Source of the DNA: Weissella viridescens
Lineage (GTDB): Bacteria > Bacillota > Bacilli > Lactobacillales > Lactobacillaceae
Direction of reading: 5' to 3'
Length of the DNA stretch: 64,000 bases
Assembly (NCBI RefSeq): GCF_003862435.1
Contig: NZ_RHGY01000001.1
Coordinates: 326,757 to 390,756 of the forward strand
Both the position numbers and the translations under genes were made by a program. This document shows positions 1-8,335 of this stretch, in pieces (position 1 is the stretch's first letter; every line of letters starts with the position of its first letter). The notes beneath the pieces were generated by a model. The model was not told the origin of the DNA. It did no database searches and saw only the letters and a list, made by a program, of their open reading frames with translations.

Positions 1-174
1 ACACAATTGGAATTGGTTAGGCTTAACGAAAATGACAAAACAAACCACGATAAACTTAAGGAATGGCAACAATTTCAACGTCTTGATTGTTGTAAAGGTG
101 GTAAGACTATTCATAGTGATGATCACAAGTCGTTTGAGGGATACTTAGTTGTGTCTCGTGAATCCATAATTTAA
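1..174 (+). CDS. C-terminal fragment of an unidentified protein, cut by the window edge
   Basis: Frame 1 is open from the first base to a TAA at 172-174, giving 57 residues that end in GYLVVSRESII. The piece is hydrophilic and Lys/Asp-rich with a Cys-Cys pair and no membrane segment. I do not recognise the family, and the start lies outside the window. It could also be a chance open frame, although 57 uninterrupted codons running into the edge favour a real gene. Confidence 0.45.
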   Translation, partial: TQLELVRLNENDKTNHDKLKEWQQFQRLDCCKGGKTIHSDDHKSFEGYLVVSRESII

Positions 175-361
175 AGCAATGATTAAGCTGTTCGTTATAT
201 ATATATAGATAAAACATATAAGAATAATAAGTTAACATTCCGTTGCAGATGATTGGGATTTTTTAAGAATGAAAGCAAAAGATATTTGTATATCTCTGCA
301 ATGCATCAAATGCTGGAAAGAGATTTCGGGTTCATCGTGATTGGGTGAAAGGGGGGACTTA

Positions 362-793
362 ATGAAAAAAACCAGAACAGGTAAAAAAAATAATCAACCC
401 ATTCTGGGTGGTGTTTTAGCCTTGTTGGCGCTTTTTATTGGTGTCCCTTTCATCATATTGATGACGCTGGCGATGATGTTTGGATTAGCAATTCATTTTG
501 AATCTGTCAAGACACCTTATTCCTATGTTCAAATCAACGAACCTGGTACTAGAGTATTTAAAGAGGATGATCCAATGTATAAAGTTGTTTCATATGATAA
601 GATGGGCAAAGAGGTTGGCCTAGCAGAATTTACAGAAAAAAAGGATATTCCGCTAGGCACATGGCTGAAAATGAAGAATATGGGAGATCCCTTTCCACCT
701 TACGACATGAGCGTGATACCCGAGTCAGAAGTTCCTGATCAGGCAAAAATAGCTAATAAACGGCGTCAAAAGGAAATTGAATCAGACGAATAA
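362..793 (+). CDS. YxeA-like (DUF1093) membrane-anchored protein, copy 1
   Basis: 143 residues: a short basic N-terminus, one membrane segment (about residues 15-42), then a roughly 95-residue extracellular domain with the motif TPYSYVQI, a central YDKMGKE segment and IPLGTWLKMK. This layout matches the YxeA/DUF1093 family of small surface proteins of unknown function. I chose the ATG at 362 because a GGGGGG-type ribosome binding site lies just upstream; a TTG start seven codons earlier is unlikely. The C-terminus is charged (NKRRQKEIESDE). A paralogue follows immediately downstream, pointing to tandem duplication. The family call is fairly firm; the role is unknown. Confidence 0.7.
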   Translation: MKKTRTGKKNNQPILGGVLALLALFIGVPFIILMTLAMMFGLAIHFESVKTPYSYVQINEPGTRVFKEDDPMYKVVSYDKMGKEVGLAEFTEKKDIPLGTWLKMKNMGDPFPPYDMSVIPESEVPDQAKIANKRRQKEIESDE

Positions 794-834
794 TCTATTG
801 TGGCGTATCCCCGCAATATGGGTGAGGAAACTGT

Positions 835-867
835 ATTCTGTTTAATCATGACTCAAATAAACAGAAT
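835..867. promoter_or_regulatory. Perfect 10-bp inverted repeat between the two YxeA-like genes
   Basis: ATTCTGTTTA at 835-844 is mirrored by TAAACAGAAT at 858-867 with a 13-base loop and no T-run, so it is not a classical terminator. It lies about 30 bases before the second YxeA-like gene. It could be an operator or an mRNA processing hairpin. Confidence 0.4.
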
Positions 868-896
868 GGACGAAGGATATCGTAAGAGGATGACAC

Positions 897-1481
897 ATGC
901 AAAAAAAGAAAGTTGGGAAAAAGGTAACGCGGAAAAAAACGACTCACATGGTGAATTTAAGAAACCGCATTAGTCGTTTAAAAATGGGGAGGCTGAAAAA
1001 TCCAAAACATGCAAAAAAAGAGCATGCAAAGAATAATGAGACCGCTGTAAATCGGATGCATCACCCAAGTCTCATTTTTCGAAAAATCTGGAAAGGAGTA
1101 TTGCTTCTGATGATAGCCATTGGTGTTTTAACGGCACCGCTTATGATGCTGGTACCAGTAGTGTTAATCATCAACCAAATTGAAATGAGTTATACACCGT
1201 ATTCATATGTTCAAATTAGTAGTAAGGGATTTGATGAAGTTTCTCACGTATATACACTTAATACGTTTGATAAAAATGGTGCTCCGGCTGCAGTTGGAGA
1301 ATATGGGTCAGACGAAGCAATTCCTATTGGAACATGGCTGAAAGTGAAAGTGACCGGTTATCATGCAACGCCGGCATATTTAAAAGAAATTCCTGAGTCG
1401 GAGGTTCCTAAACCTGCTATTGCAGCTAATAAACAGCGACAAAAAGAGACCAAAGAAAATGGGGGAGTGGACTACGATTAA
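897..1481 (+). CDS. YxeA-like (DUF1093) membrane-anchored protein, copy 2
   Basis: 194 residues. Compared with its upstream neighbour it has a much longer, strongly basic cytoplasmic N-terminus (about 65 residues rich in Lys/Arg and His), then a membrane segment (about 66-92) and the same extracellular domain: TPYSYVQISSK, LNTFDKNG, IPIGTWLKVK, IPESEVPKPA. The ATG at 897 follows AAGAGGA with good spacing. The shared ends (IPESEVP, NK.RQKE) show that the two genes are paralogues. The basic N-terminal tail is unusual for the family and could bind acidic lipid or nucleic acid, but that is speculation. Confidence 0.65.
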   Translation: MQKKKVGKKVTRKKTTHMVNLRNRISRLKMGRLKNPKHAKKEHAKNNETAVNRMHHPSLIFRKIWKGVLLLMIAIGVLTAPLMMLVPVVLIINQIEMSYTPYSYVQISSKGFDEVSHVYTLNTFDKNGAPAAVGEYGSDEAIPIGTWLKVKVTGYHATPAYLKEIPESEVPKPAIAANKQRQKETKENGGVDYD

Positions 1482-2011
1482 GGTGCGCGTACAAAGGCAA
1501 TGAAAATGTTTAAGTCGACTGATATCCGACAAGCAAGGCTAGATAGAGTCTATCCGCCATTTGAACAGAATTTAAATTGGACAGCAATACCCGCCCAACG
1601 TTGACAGATGCAATATTATCAAGAAATTTTGGCCTGAAATTTGATTGATTAGCTTCACAAGGGTAGATAGTTTACGGTTTTAAACACCAAATTTGGAAAT
1701 TTGCGCTAATTTAAAATAAGGGTTAAACCTGCTGAACTGGGCTTTAGTCTATAGAAAAATTCACGTATAACTAGAGACGTCTCAAAATTGGCAAAACATA
1801 GGTGAAGCCAGTTCCCATGACGCAGGACTATGAATGGGAGGTCGTCGACTATGCAGAAACAAATAATTTTCGGTATTACAGTGTAACATCGATTATTGAG
1901 TCAGATTTTGGGCTGACTTTTTGGTTGTTCCAAGCGCTGATGTTGCCAAAACTCATACGAGAAATGACCAATGCATATGTTGCCATTAAACGGGTGAACT
2001 TTGAGACAAAA
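1482..2011. other. Intergenic stretch without a supported gene
   Basis: About 530 bases between the second YxeA-like gene and the terminator of the TM2 gene. It contains only short open frames: 34 codons at 1500-1604, and a GTG-started 78-codon frame at 1802-2038 that runs into the terminator hairpin and has no convincing ribosome binding site. It may be decayed coding sequence. Confidence 0.4.
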
Positions 2012-2047
2012 GAAAAACGCCACTGTGAGTCACAGTAGCGTTTTTTA
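2012..2047 (-). terminator. Intrinsic terminator of the TM2-domain gene
   Basis: AACGCCACTGTG is paired with CACAGTAGCGTT through a 3-base loop, with A/T tracts on both sides, so it could work in either direction. It lies directly beyond the stop codon of the minus-strand gene. Confidence 0.8.
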
Positions 2048-2053
2048 TTTAGC

Positions 2054-2587
2054 TTAGAGTTCGTCGTGTGCATCATCTAATGAAGCACTAATTGATGCAG
2101 AAATTGAGGCGCTCGTTGATGCGAAGTCGGTACTTGTTGCAGCAACTTCAGAGGTAACGGCTGACGCGATGACGTCATCTGGCTGAACAAGTATTGTTGC
2201 TGGGTCAACCGAATAGGCGGCAGCACCGTATGTTGTGTCATCTTGTTGGAAAGTTGTCGCTTCAGTACGACGATGATCAAGCAGATGTTGTGCAGTTGTG
2301 CGCTCGACTTCGGCTTCATCATCTCGTTGCCAACCGGGAATCAAACACAGGTCAACGAACATCCAAATATACGTGACGAAAATACCCAATCCAAAAGTTA
2401 AAAATGGGATTAATGTCATAGCTACGGCAGTTCCAGTTTTACCGCGATAATAGCGGTGGGCACCAAAACAGCCAAAGGTAACGGCAAGAATGTAAGTTGC
2501 AGCTTCGCTTTTTGTCCGGCGAGCAACTTCAGCATCAACAAGGGTTTGTTCAGGGACAGTTAGTTGGCGTAATAATTCGTTATTCAT
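2054..2587 (-). CDS. TM2-domain membrane protein
   Basis: 177 residues. After a hydrophilic start come two membrane helices separated by a short turn (about residues 28-80), with the TM2 signature FGAHRYYRGKTGTA and a second helix ending YIWMFVDLCLIPGW. The C-terminal half is a soluble tail, ending in a Ser/Ala-rich repetitive stretch (SISASISAS). TM2 proteins are small inner-membrane proteins without a general biochemical role. AGGAGC before the ATG supports the start. It stands alone between a terminator and its own upstream region. Confidence 0.8.
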   Translation of the reverse strand: MNNELLRQLTVPEQTLVDAEVARRTKSEAATYILAVTFGCFGAHRYYRGKTGTAVAMTLIPFLTFGLGIFVTYIWMFVDLCLIPGWQRDDEAEVERTTAQHLLDHRRTEATTFQQDDTTYGAAAYSVDPATILVQPDDVIASAVTSEVAATSTDFASTSASISASISASLDDAHDEL

Positions 2588-2718
2588 AGTAGCTCCTAAT
2601 ATGAGTGAGTTTAAAAAGATTATTTACTAAAATTATATCATGTTAATGATAAAAATATTAGAAATCAGCAACTTATCCGAATGGGTTTGGTATAATGAAA
2701 AGAACAAAGGAAGTAAAC

Positions 2719-3345
2719 ATGAAATTTGATATTAAAAAAACGATTGGCTATCATGCCACGAAGAAACCACAAATATTTGAACGTCCCGGGTACCGCTGTC
2801 TTTGCATTGATGGTGCGGGCGATCCCAATGGTTCTGACTTTTCTATTAATATTCAGGCAATGTATGCGTGTGCTTATGGTTTAAAAATGGGGTACAAAAA
2901 ATCGGGGATAAACGCACAAGCCTATGATGACTATGTTGTGCCACCATTGCAGGGGTATTGGACCATTAGTGAAGCTGCCCAACAGAGGGGGACTTGGACG
3001 AAAGCAGACTTAGTGTATCGGTTAGAAATTGTGATTCCGGATTTTGTGCCTGATGCATTTATTCATGAGACTTTGGAAGCAACGCAATCAGCAAAAGCGG
3101 ACATTGCACGTATTAACCAAGTTTATCTTGGCGCAATTGCACCGGCAAATGTTTGCCATATCTTGCATGTCGGACCATACGATGAAGAACAGGCTAGTTT
3201 TGATCAGATGCAGGCTTACCTTGACGCCCAGGGGGCGATGCGAACAAGTCAAAATCATCGAGAGATATATTTGAGTGATGCCCGCCGAACTGCACCGGAA
3301 AAGTTGAAGACAATTTTGGAAGTGACGATAACGGAGGAGTCCTAA
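2719..3345 (+). CDS. GyrI-like small-molecule-binding domain protein
   Basis: 208 residues matching stand-alone GyrI-like (SOUL/AraC effector-binding) proteins. Typical stretches are RCLCIDGAGDPN near residue 26, FSINIQAMYACAYGLKM, PPLQGYWTI, and the late HILHVGPYDEE motif. It has no DNA-binding domain, so it probably acts as a ligand-binding or hydrolase-like single domain. The ATG at 2719 has AAGGAAG ahead of it; the frame extends eight codons further up without a better signal. It appears to lead a row of closely spaced genes up to about 4.8 kb. Confidence 0.75.
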   Translation: MKFDIKKTIGYHATKKPQIFERPGYRCLCIDGAGDPNGSDFSINIQAMYACAYGLKMGYKKSGINAQAYDDYVVPPLQGYWTISEAAQQRGTWTKADLVYRLEIVIPDFVPDAFIHETLEATQSAKADIARINQVYLGAIAPANVCHILHVGPYDEEQASFDQMQAYLDAQGAMRTSQNHREIYLSDARRTAPEKLKTILEVTITEES

Positions 3346-3346
3346 T

Positions 3347-3508
3347 ATGGATATTGGCATTTTGTTGATTTTAATCATCGTGGGCGTGATTTGTGTCATG
3401 TATGGTGTACAAGGTCATAGTTCGATGCGCAATCGGACCATTCTCACCGTGATTGGGCTAGCATGTTTGGCTGGATCAGCTTTGTACTGTGCGTTAAACA
3501 TAAGTTAG
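3347..3508 (+). CDS. Small two-helix membrane protein (53 residues)
   Basis: This gene starts two bases after the stop of the GyrI-like gene, behind GGAGGAG, so it is probably translationally coupled. The product is MDIGILLILIIVGVICVMYG, then a short basic polar turn (SSMRNR), then a second hydrophobic segment ending ALYCALNIS. It has two predicted membrane helices and no recognisable motif. Such short proteins are easily missed; the strong ribosome binding site and tight packing support it. Confidence 0.6.
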   Translation: MDIGILLILIIVGVICVMYGVQGHSSMRNRTILTVIGLACLAGSALYCALNIS

Positions 3509-3519
3509 GGGGAGTGTGA

Positions 3520-3987
3520 ATGATGCATGATGATTATATTCATTGCCTCCGCGAGCACGTTGGGCAGCAACCGATTATCCTAAATTTTGCAGGTGGCATT
3601 CTAACGAATCCACAAGGAGAGGTCCTGTTGCAACATCGCACTGATTTTGATGCCTGGGGATTACCTGGTGGGGCATTAGAGCTTGGCGAAAGTCAGGTAG
3701 AAGCTTGTCAGCGTGAATTTAAAGAAGAAACTGGCTTGGATGTGCAAGTGACGCAACTATTAGGTAGCTTATCAAAAGCGATGCAACGTTATCCGAATGG
3801 GGATGCGGCACAGTGTATCGTGACTTTTTTCAAGGTTGAAGAGATAAGTGGTGCGCTTCAAGCAGGTAATGCTGAAACGAGCGAGTTAGCTTATTTTTCC
3901 TTGGAGGAGCTCCCTGAAATTTTTAGCCCGCAGCATCAAGCTGTCTTGGATTACTATCGGCAGGGGCAATTCCCTTTTTATGATTAA
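3520..3987 (+). CDS. NUDIX hydrolase
   Basis: 155 residues with a complete Nudix box from about residue 50: G-x5-E-x7-REFKEETGL, preceded by WGLPGGALELGE. The box Glu residues bind the catalytic metal for hydrolysis of nucleoside diphosphates linked to another group. Sequence alone does not give the substrate; the domain resembles the ADP-ribose/NADH-pyrophosphatase-like house-cleaning enzymes of lactic acid bacteria. The ATG at 3520 follows GGGGGAG. Its neighbours are equally small cytoplasmic or membrane proteins, likely one transcript. Confidence 0.85.
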   Translation: MMHDDYIHCLREHVGQQPIILNFAGGILTNPQGEVLLQHRTDFDAWGLPGGALELGESQVEACQREFKEETGLDVQVTQLLGSLSKAMQRYPNGDAAQCIVTFFKVEEISGALQAGNAETSELAYFSLEELPEIFSPQHQAVLDYYRQGQFPFYD

Positions 3988-4007
3988 GGAAGGCGAGTAC
4001 GGATATA

Positions 4008-4418
4008 ATGACATTACAAGGATTAAATTTTTGGGCGATTTTGGCCGTTTGGGTGATTGAAATGGTCATTGGGTCAATTTGGAATTCACCGCTTGGGTTT
4101 CAAAAATTCTGGTTGCGCCAAACGGGAATTGATATTACGAAATTACCCACGGCGCAATCAAATCGCGCCATGCTGGGAGTCACAATCGGAACGTTGATTC
4201 AAGTTTTGGTCTTGGCGGTTCTGTTAAATGCCATGGGCGTAACCAGCGTGATGACCGCAATCGGAGTGGCTTGCTTACTTTGGATTGGCTTTGCCGCCAG
4301 TTCATCGATTGGACCAACGTTATTTGCAAAACAGTCATGGACATTTTTAGCAGTAAATACAGGATTATATCTAATCTTATACATTGTGGGGGCAATTATC
4401 CTCACAGTGTGGCACTAA
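4008..4418 (+). CDS. DUF1761 membrane protein
   Basis: 136 residues with four predicted helices. The start NFWAILAVWVIEMVIGSIW followed by SPLGFQKFWLRQTG is typical of DUF1761, a family of small integral membrane proteins of unknown function. The gene follows the NUDIX gene by 20 bases, with AAGGCGAG upstream. Many DUF1761 genes sit beside small stress or detoxification genes, which fits here, but no role can be inferred. Confidence 0.75.
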   Translation: MTLQGLNFWAILAVWVIEMVIGSIWNSPLGFQKFWLRQTGIDITKLPTAQSNRAMLGVTIGTLIQVLVLAVLLNAMGVTSVMTAIGVACLLWIGFAASSSIGPTLFAKQSWTFLAVNTGLYLILYIVGAIILTVWH

Positions 4419-4432
4419 TAAAGGAGCAATAA

Positions 4433-4792
4433 ATGATGTTTAGTTCAATGCGTGTGATGTTATATGTGGATGATGTAGTCGCTATTAGTGATTTTTGGCA
4501 GCAGTACGCCAAGGCTGAAGTTGTTGAAACGAACAGCTTGCCCGATGGATTCCAAAATATTGTGCTCCAAGTTGGGAAGCAAACGCAATTGAGCTTGTTT
4601 GATAAGAAGTTTATTGAAAAGTATTCACCTGAGGTTTTGGGAAACACACCATCATTGATGCTGTTTAGTGAAGACTTTGAAACTTTGCACGAAGCAATTC
4701 CCGGTGCCCTTGATGTGATGGAAAATAACGGACAACAAACATTCGCCTTTCCTGACCCAGAAGGCAACTATTTCGTCATTGCCAAAGCATAA
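4433..4792 (+). CDS. VOC (glyoxalase/bleomycin-resistance fold) protein
   Basis: 119 residues with the single VOC repeat pair: MRVMLYVDDVVAISDFWQQY at the N-terminus and FAFPDPEGNYFVIAKA at the end. The conserved Glu of the last strand (PEGNYF) is a usual metal ligand. The gene starts at the first of two adjacent ATGs behind AAGGAGCAA, 14 bases after the DUF1761 gene. The family includes glyoxalases, dioxygenases and antibiotic-binding proteins; this one cannot be assigned further. Confidence 0.75.
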   Translation: MMFSSMRVMLYVDDVVAISDFWQQYAKAEVVETNSLPDGFQNIVLQVGKQTQLSLFDKKFIEKYSPEVLGNTPSLMLFSEDFETLHEAIPGALDVMENNGQQTFAFPDPEGNYFVIAKA

Positions 4793-4868
4793 TTTTGGGA
4801 ATACCTTTGATGAAATTTTGCATCAACAACAGATACAACAATTAAAAAGAAAATGAGGTAGGCAACGT

Positions 4869-5989
4869 ATGATTCCTTGGAAACCAAGTAAAACGGATTA
4901 TTTAGCGGACTTAGATTACTTACGTGAACAAGCATTATTTAAAAAAAGGGTAGCCTTAAGTTCAAAGCAAAGGCAGGTCTTGATGCTAAGCCAGGTTACA
5001 ACGATCCAATTATGGCGAAGTGGAAGACTGATAATTCTGGGCCGTTCACACCTGCTTCGGAACGAACAGACGAATTTAAGCTCGAAGACCCAACAGACTA
5101 TGACAAAATCGGGCTACACATGCGTTCAACCATGGGTAGCGAATCAGTCGATATTTCAGAGGGTATCAACACACAACGTGTTGTGACAGATGCGGGAACG
5201 ATTTTGTACGTCTATACGCCTGAAACGTTAGACGCGAACCTAACACCAATCGTCTTTTACCACGGTGGTGGCTGGGTTGGTGGTGCGCCCCTTGTGCCCC
5301 AGAATTTTCTTAAGCACCTAGCTCAAATCAGCCAGCGAACGGTTATCAATGTTGACTATGCTTTGGCGCCTGAGAAAAAGGGAAAATGGGCAGTGGAAGA
5401 GTGCTACGCCGTGCTAGCGTGGTTGACGACTGATGCAGCCGACTTTGTTTCAAGTAAGCAATTCATCATTGGTGGTGACAGTGCGGGAGCTAACTTAGTT
5501 GGTGCCGTGAGTTATTTGAATGCCAAAAATAATACCCACTATGTTGAAAAGCAATTCATGTTCTACCCAGTTTTGACGATGGATGTCGATCAAACAAAGG
5601 ACATTACCTGGGATATCGATCGTTTTGGGGTCGAGGATGCTGACATTAAGGCCAGCCTCAGCCAACAAATCACAGAGATTCCACAAGGTTTGCCAGTGAT
5701 GCAACACATTTACGCAGGCGGAGAAGACGTCCAAAATCCTATCTTCTCACCATTGATGATGGATGATGCCATGACGGCGAAAATGCCTAAGACGTTGGTG
5801 GTAACGGATCAATTTGATTTACTACGGCCACAAGGTGAGTATTATGCGGACAAGTTGGCGCAGGTTGGCGTTGATGCCACATTGATTACTTACTTGGGTC
5901 AAGAGCATGCCTTTTTGGATAAGTATGGCTTATTACCACAAGGTGAAGATGCCACGCACGAAGTGAACGAATGGTTACTATCAAAATAA
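4869..5989 (+). pseudogene. Alpha/beta-hydrolase esterase interrupted by a frameshift at an A7 tract
   Basis: A steryl/acetyl-esterase-type alpha/beta hydrolase of about 373 residues in two frames. The start (MIPWKPSKTDYLADLDY, ribosome site ATGAGG) is in frame from 4869 to the A7 tract at 4941-4947. Continuing in the -1 frame gives GSLKFKAKAGLDAKPGYNDP, which joins the long frame that reaches 5989. The catalytic machinery is in the second part: oxyanion loop HGGGW, nucleophile GDSAGA, an Asp in DQFDLLRP and His in GQEHAFLD. It could be a true pseudogene, phase variation at the poly-A, transcriptional slippage or a one-base sequencing loss. An internal ATG at 5012 has no good ribosome site. 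Confidence 0.75.
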
Positions 5990-5999
5990 ATAACGAACA

Positions 6000-6024
6000 A
6001 GATAGCGCAGATGCTATCTTTTTT
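6000..6024 (+). terminator. Intrinsic terminator after the esterase
   Basis: GATAGC and GCTATC enclose a 6-base loop and are followed by T6. It lies ten bases after the esterase stop and separates it from the UvrA paralogue. Confidence 0.75.
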
Positions 6025-6043
6025 AATCTGATCGGAGTAAAGG

Positions 6044-8287
6044 ATGCCAGAAACAATTCAACTGATTAATGCACACGAAAATAATTTAAAAAATATTTCT
6101 CTTGAAATCCCTAAAAATAAAATCACCATTTTTACAGGTGTTTCTGGGTCCGGAAAATCATCGATCGTCTTTGATACGATCGCGCAAGAATCGGGCCGCC
6201 AAATGAATGAAACGTATTCGGGGATTGTACGGACTTTTTTACCAAAGTATAAGCGTCCAGCGATTGATGACATTAAGGGACTTTCACCGGTGATTATCGT
6301 TAACCAAAAGCCAATGGGGGGAAATGCGCGCTCAACTCTGGGAACAACGACTGACATCAATTCCCTTTTCCGAATTTTGTTTTCGCGGTTCGCGACCCCG
6401 CATTTAGGGGATTACGCTAACCTGTTTTCATTTAACGACCCGCAGGGGATGTGTCCAACATGTGAGGGACTCGGCCGTATTATTACGCTGAACATTGATG
6501 CAGCATTTGATCGGACGAAGTCTTTGAATGAGGGACCTTTCATTTATCCTGGTTACAAAGTGGATAGTATGCAGTGGCGGACATATGCGGAGTCTGGTTT
6601 CTTTGATAACGACAAGCCTTTGCAGGATTACACTGATGCGGAATGGCATCAATTCTTGTATGGTGAGCCAACGAAGGTTGAAATCACATACAAGAAGTCA
6701 AAATTAGAAGTGACATATGAAGGTTTCGTGAACCATTTTATCCGCACACAAGTGAAGACGGACAAGGAACAAACCAAGACATCCGCCAAGATTATGGATG
6801 AGTTTAGTATTGCTGAAACGTGTCCTGATTGTGGTGGTAAGCGTTACAATAACCAAGTCCTTGAGGCAAAAATTGATGGCTATTCCATCTTTGATTTAAC
6901 GGATATGGAATTGGACCAATTAACGATGGTTTTGGCTGATTTAAAGGTGCCAGAAGGTGCTGCCGGTTTAATTGATGGGATTAAAGAACGTGTCGACAAT
7001 TTGATTGATATTGGCTTGGGCTATATGGCATTGACGCGTGAAACGAGTACCCTATCTGGTGGTGAGTCTCAACGCGTGAAGATGATCAAAAATCTTTCAA
7101 GCAGTTTAACCGATATGATTTATGTCTTCGATGAACCAAGTACCGGATTGCATCCAAAAGACGTGCATCGTATGAATGATTTATTGGCTGAAATTCGTGA
7201 CATCGGGAACACTGTTTTGGTTGTGGAACATGATCCAGACGTGATTAAGATTGCAGATTATATCGTTGATGTTGGGCCACATGCCGGAGTGAACGGTGGG
7301 CAAGTCATGTATACCGGAAGTTATGCTGGTCTTTTGGAATCTGATACCTTAACGGGACGTTCATTGAAGTTGGCGTTACCATTTAAGGAGACCCCACGTC
7401 CAGCGGAAACCTTTATTCAAACGCAAAAGAGTTCGTTGCATAATTTGAAGGATGTGGCGTTAAGCGTGCCGGAAAAGACGCTGACGGTTTTGACAGGTGT
7501 GGCCGGGTCAGGGAAGAGTTCCTTGATTAAGGGGGTGTTCTTACCCGAGCATCCTGATGCGATTTATATTGATCAAAAGCCAATTCACACCAATAGTCGT
7601 TCAAATCCAGCGACCTATATGGATTTGATGACCCCATTGCGGAAGTTGTTCGCAACAGCGAATGATGTCGATTCAGGGTTGTTTAGTTATAACTCAAAGG
7701 GTGCTTGTACCGAATGTAATGGGACGGGAAAGTTGCAATTGAACCTGTCTTACATGGATCAAAATGATATTACGTGTCCACACTGTCATGGGAATCGTTT
7801 TGAGCCTGATGTGTTGCAATATACGTATAAAGATAAGAATATTGTGGACGTTATGGAGATGCCATTCGATGAGGCGTTGGATTACTTTGAAGCCAAGCCA
7901 ATCTTGAAAAAGTGTCAGCAATTGGTTGATGTCGGATTAGGTTACTTAAGCTTGGGACAGAGACTAGATACCTTGTCTGGTGGTGAAGTGCAACGTCTGA
8001 AGTTGGCTAAGGAATTAGCTGGTAAGAACGGTATTTATGTTTTGGACGAACCTACGACTGGATTGCACATGTCTGATATTTCATTAATTTTGGATATTTT
8101 GAATCGCTTGGTGGATAACGGTAATACCGTTGTCGTGATTGAACACAATGTTGATGTGATTCGTCAAGCTGATTGGATGATTGATATGGGACCGGCTGGT
8201 GGAAATGCGGGTGGAGAAATTCTCTATACTGGAACACCAGAAGGTTCAGTTTCAGATGCAAAGTCAGTGACAGGACAATATTTATAA
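6044..8287 (+). CDS. Short UvrA paralogue (UvrA2-like ABC ATPase)
   Basis: 747 residues, well below the roughly 940 of the repair UvrA. Two ABC halves are present: Walker A GVSGSGKSS near residue 32 and GVAGSGKSS near 485, signature LSGGESQRVK and LSGGEVQRLK, Walker B YVFDEPSTGLH and YVLDEPTTGLH. Zinc-module Cys pairs are CPTC...CPDCGG in the first half and CTEC...CPHCHG in the second. The shortening fits loss of the UvrB-interaction region, as in UvrA-like proteins tied to drug or DNA-damage tolerance, so it probably does not replace UvrA in excision repair. It is transcribed alone, between terminators. Confidence 0.85.
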   Translation: MPETIQLINAHENNLKNISLEIPKNKITIFTGVSGSGKSSIVFDTIAQESGRQMNETYSGIVRTFLPKYKRPAIDDIKGLSPVIIVNQKPMGGNARSTLGTTTDINSLFRILFSRFATPHLGDYANLFSFNDPQGMCPTCEGLGRIITLNIDAAFDRTKSLNEGPFIYPGYKVDSMQWRTYAESGFFDNDKPLQDYTDAEWHQFLYGEPTKVEITYKKSKLEVTYEGFVNHFIRTQVKTDKEQTKTSAKIMDEFSIAETCPDCGGKRYNNQVLEAKIDGYSIFDLTDMELDQLTMVLADLKVPEGAAGLIDGIKERVDNLIDIGLGYMALTRETSTLSGGESQRVKMIKNLSSSLTDMIYVFDEPSTGLHPKDVHRMNDLLAEIRDIGNTVLVVEHDPDVIKIADYIVDVGPHAGVNGGQVMYTGSYAGLLESDTLTGRSLKLALPFKETPRPAETFIQTQKSSLHNLKDVALSVPEKTLTVLTGVAGSGKSSLIKGVFLPEHPDAIYIDQKPIHTNSRSNPATYMDLMTPLRKLFATANDVDSGLFSYNSKGACTECNGTGKLQLNLSYMDQNDITCPHCHGNRFEPDVLQYTYKDKNIVDVMEMPFDEALDYFEAKPILKKCQQLVDVGLGYLSLGQRLDTLSGGEVQRLKLAKELAGKNGIYVLDEPTTGLHMSDISLILDILNRLVDNGNTVVVIEHNVDVIRQADWMIDMGPAGGNAGGEILYTGTPEGSVSDAKSVTGQYL

Positions 8288-8293
8288 ACAAAA

Positions 8294-8331
8294 TAAAATG
8301 GTCGGAGACGTTGCTGTCTCCGACCATTTTT
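8294..8331. terminator. Bidirectional terminator between convergent genes
   Basis: A 15-bp perfect stem, AAAATGGTCGGAGAC with its complement, 6-base loop, T-runs on both strands. It serves the UvrA paralogue and the convergent minus-strand gene. Confidence 0.9.
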
Positions 8332-8335
8332 GTAA

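Noticed and set aside
1500..1604. 34-codon frame after the second YxeA-like gene
   Set aside because: Only a weak AAAGG ahead of it, no recognisable motif, too short to support.
1802..2038. 78-codon GTG-started frame
   Set aside because: No convincing ribosome site, it runs into the terminator hairpin of the convergent TM2 gene, and no family is recognisable.
4935..4950. Programmed -1 ribosomal frameshift in the esterase gene
   Set aside because: The tRNA re-pairing at A-AAA-AGG is poor and no stimulatory hairpin is seen just downstream; indel or transcriptional slippage is more likely.
6044..8287. Housekeeping uvrA
   Set aside because: At 747 residues it is about 190 residues too short and lacks space for the UvrB-interaction region; it is better called a UvrA paralogue.
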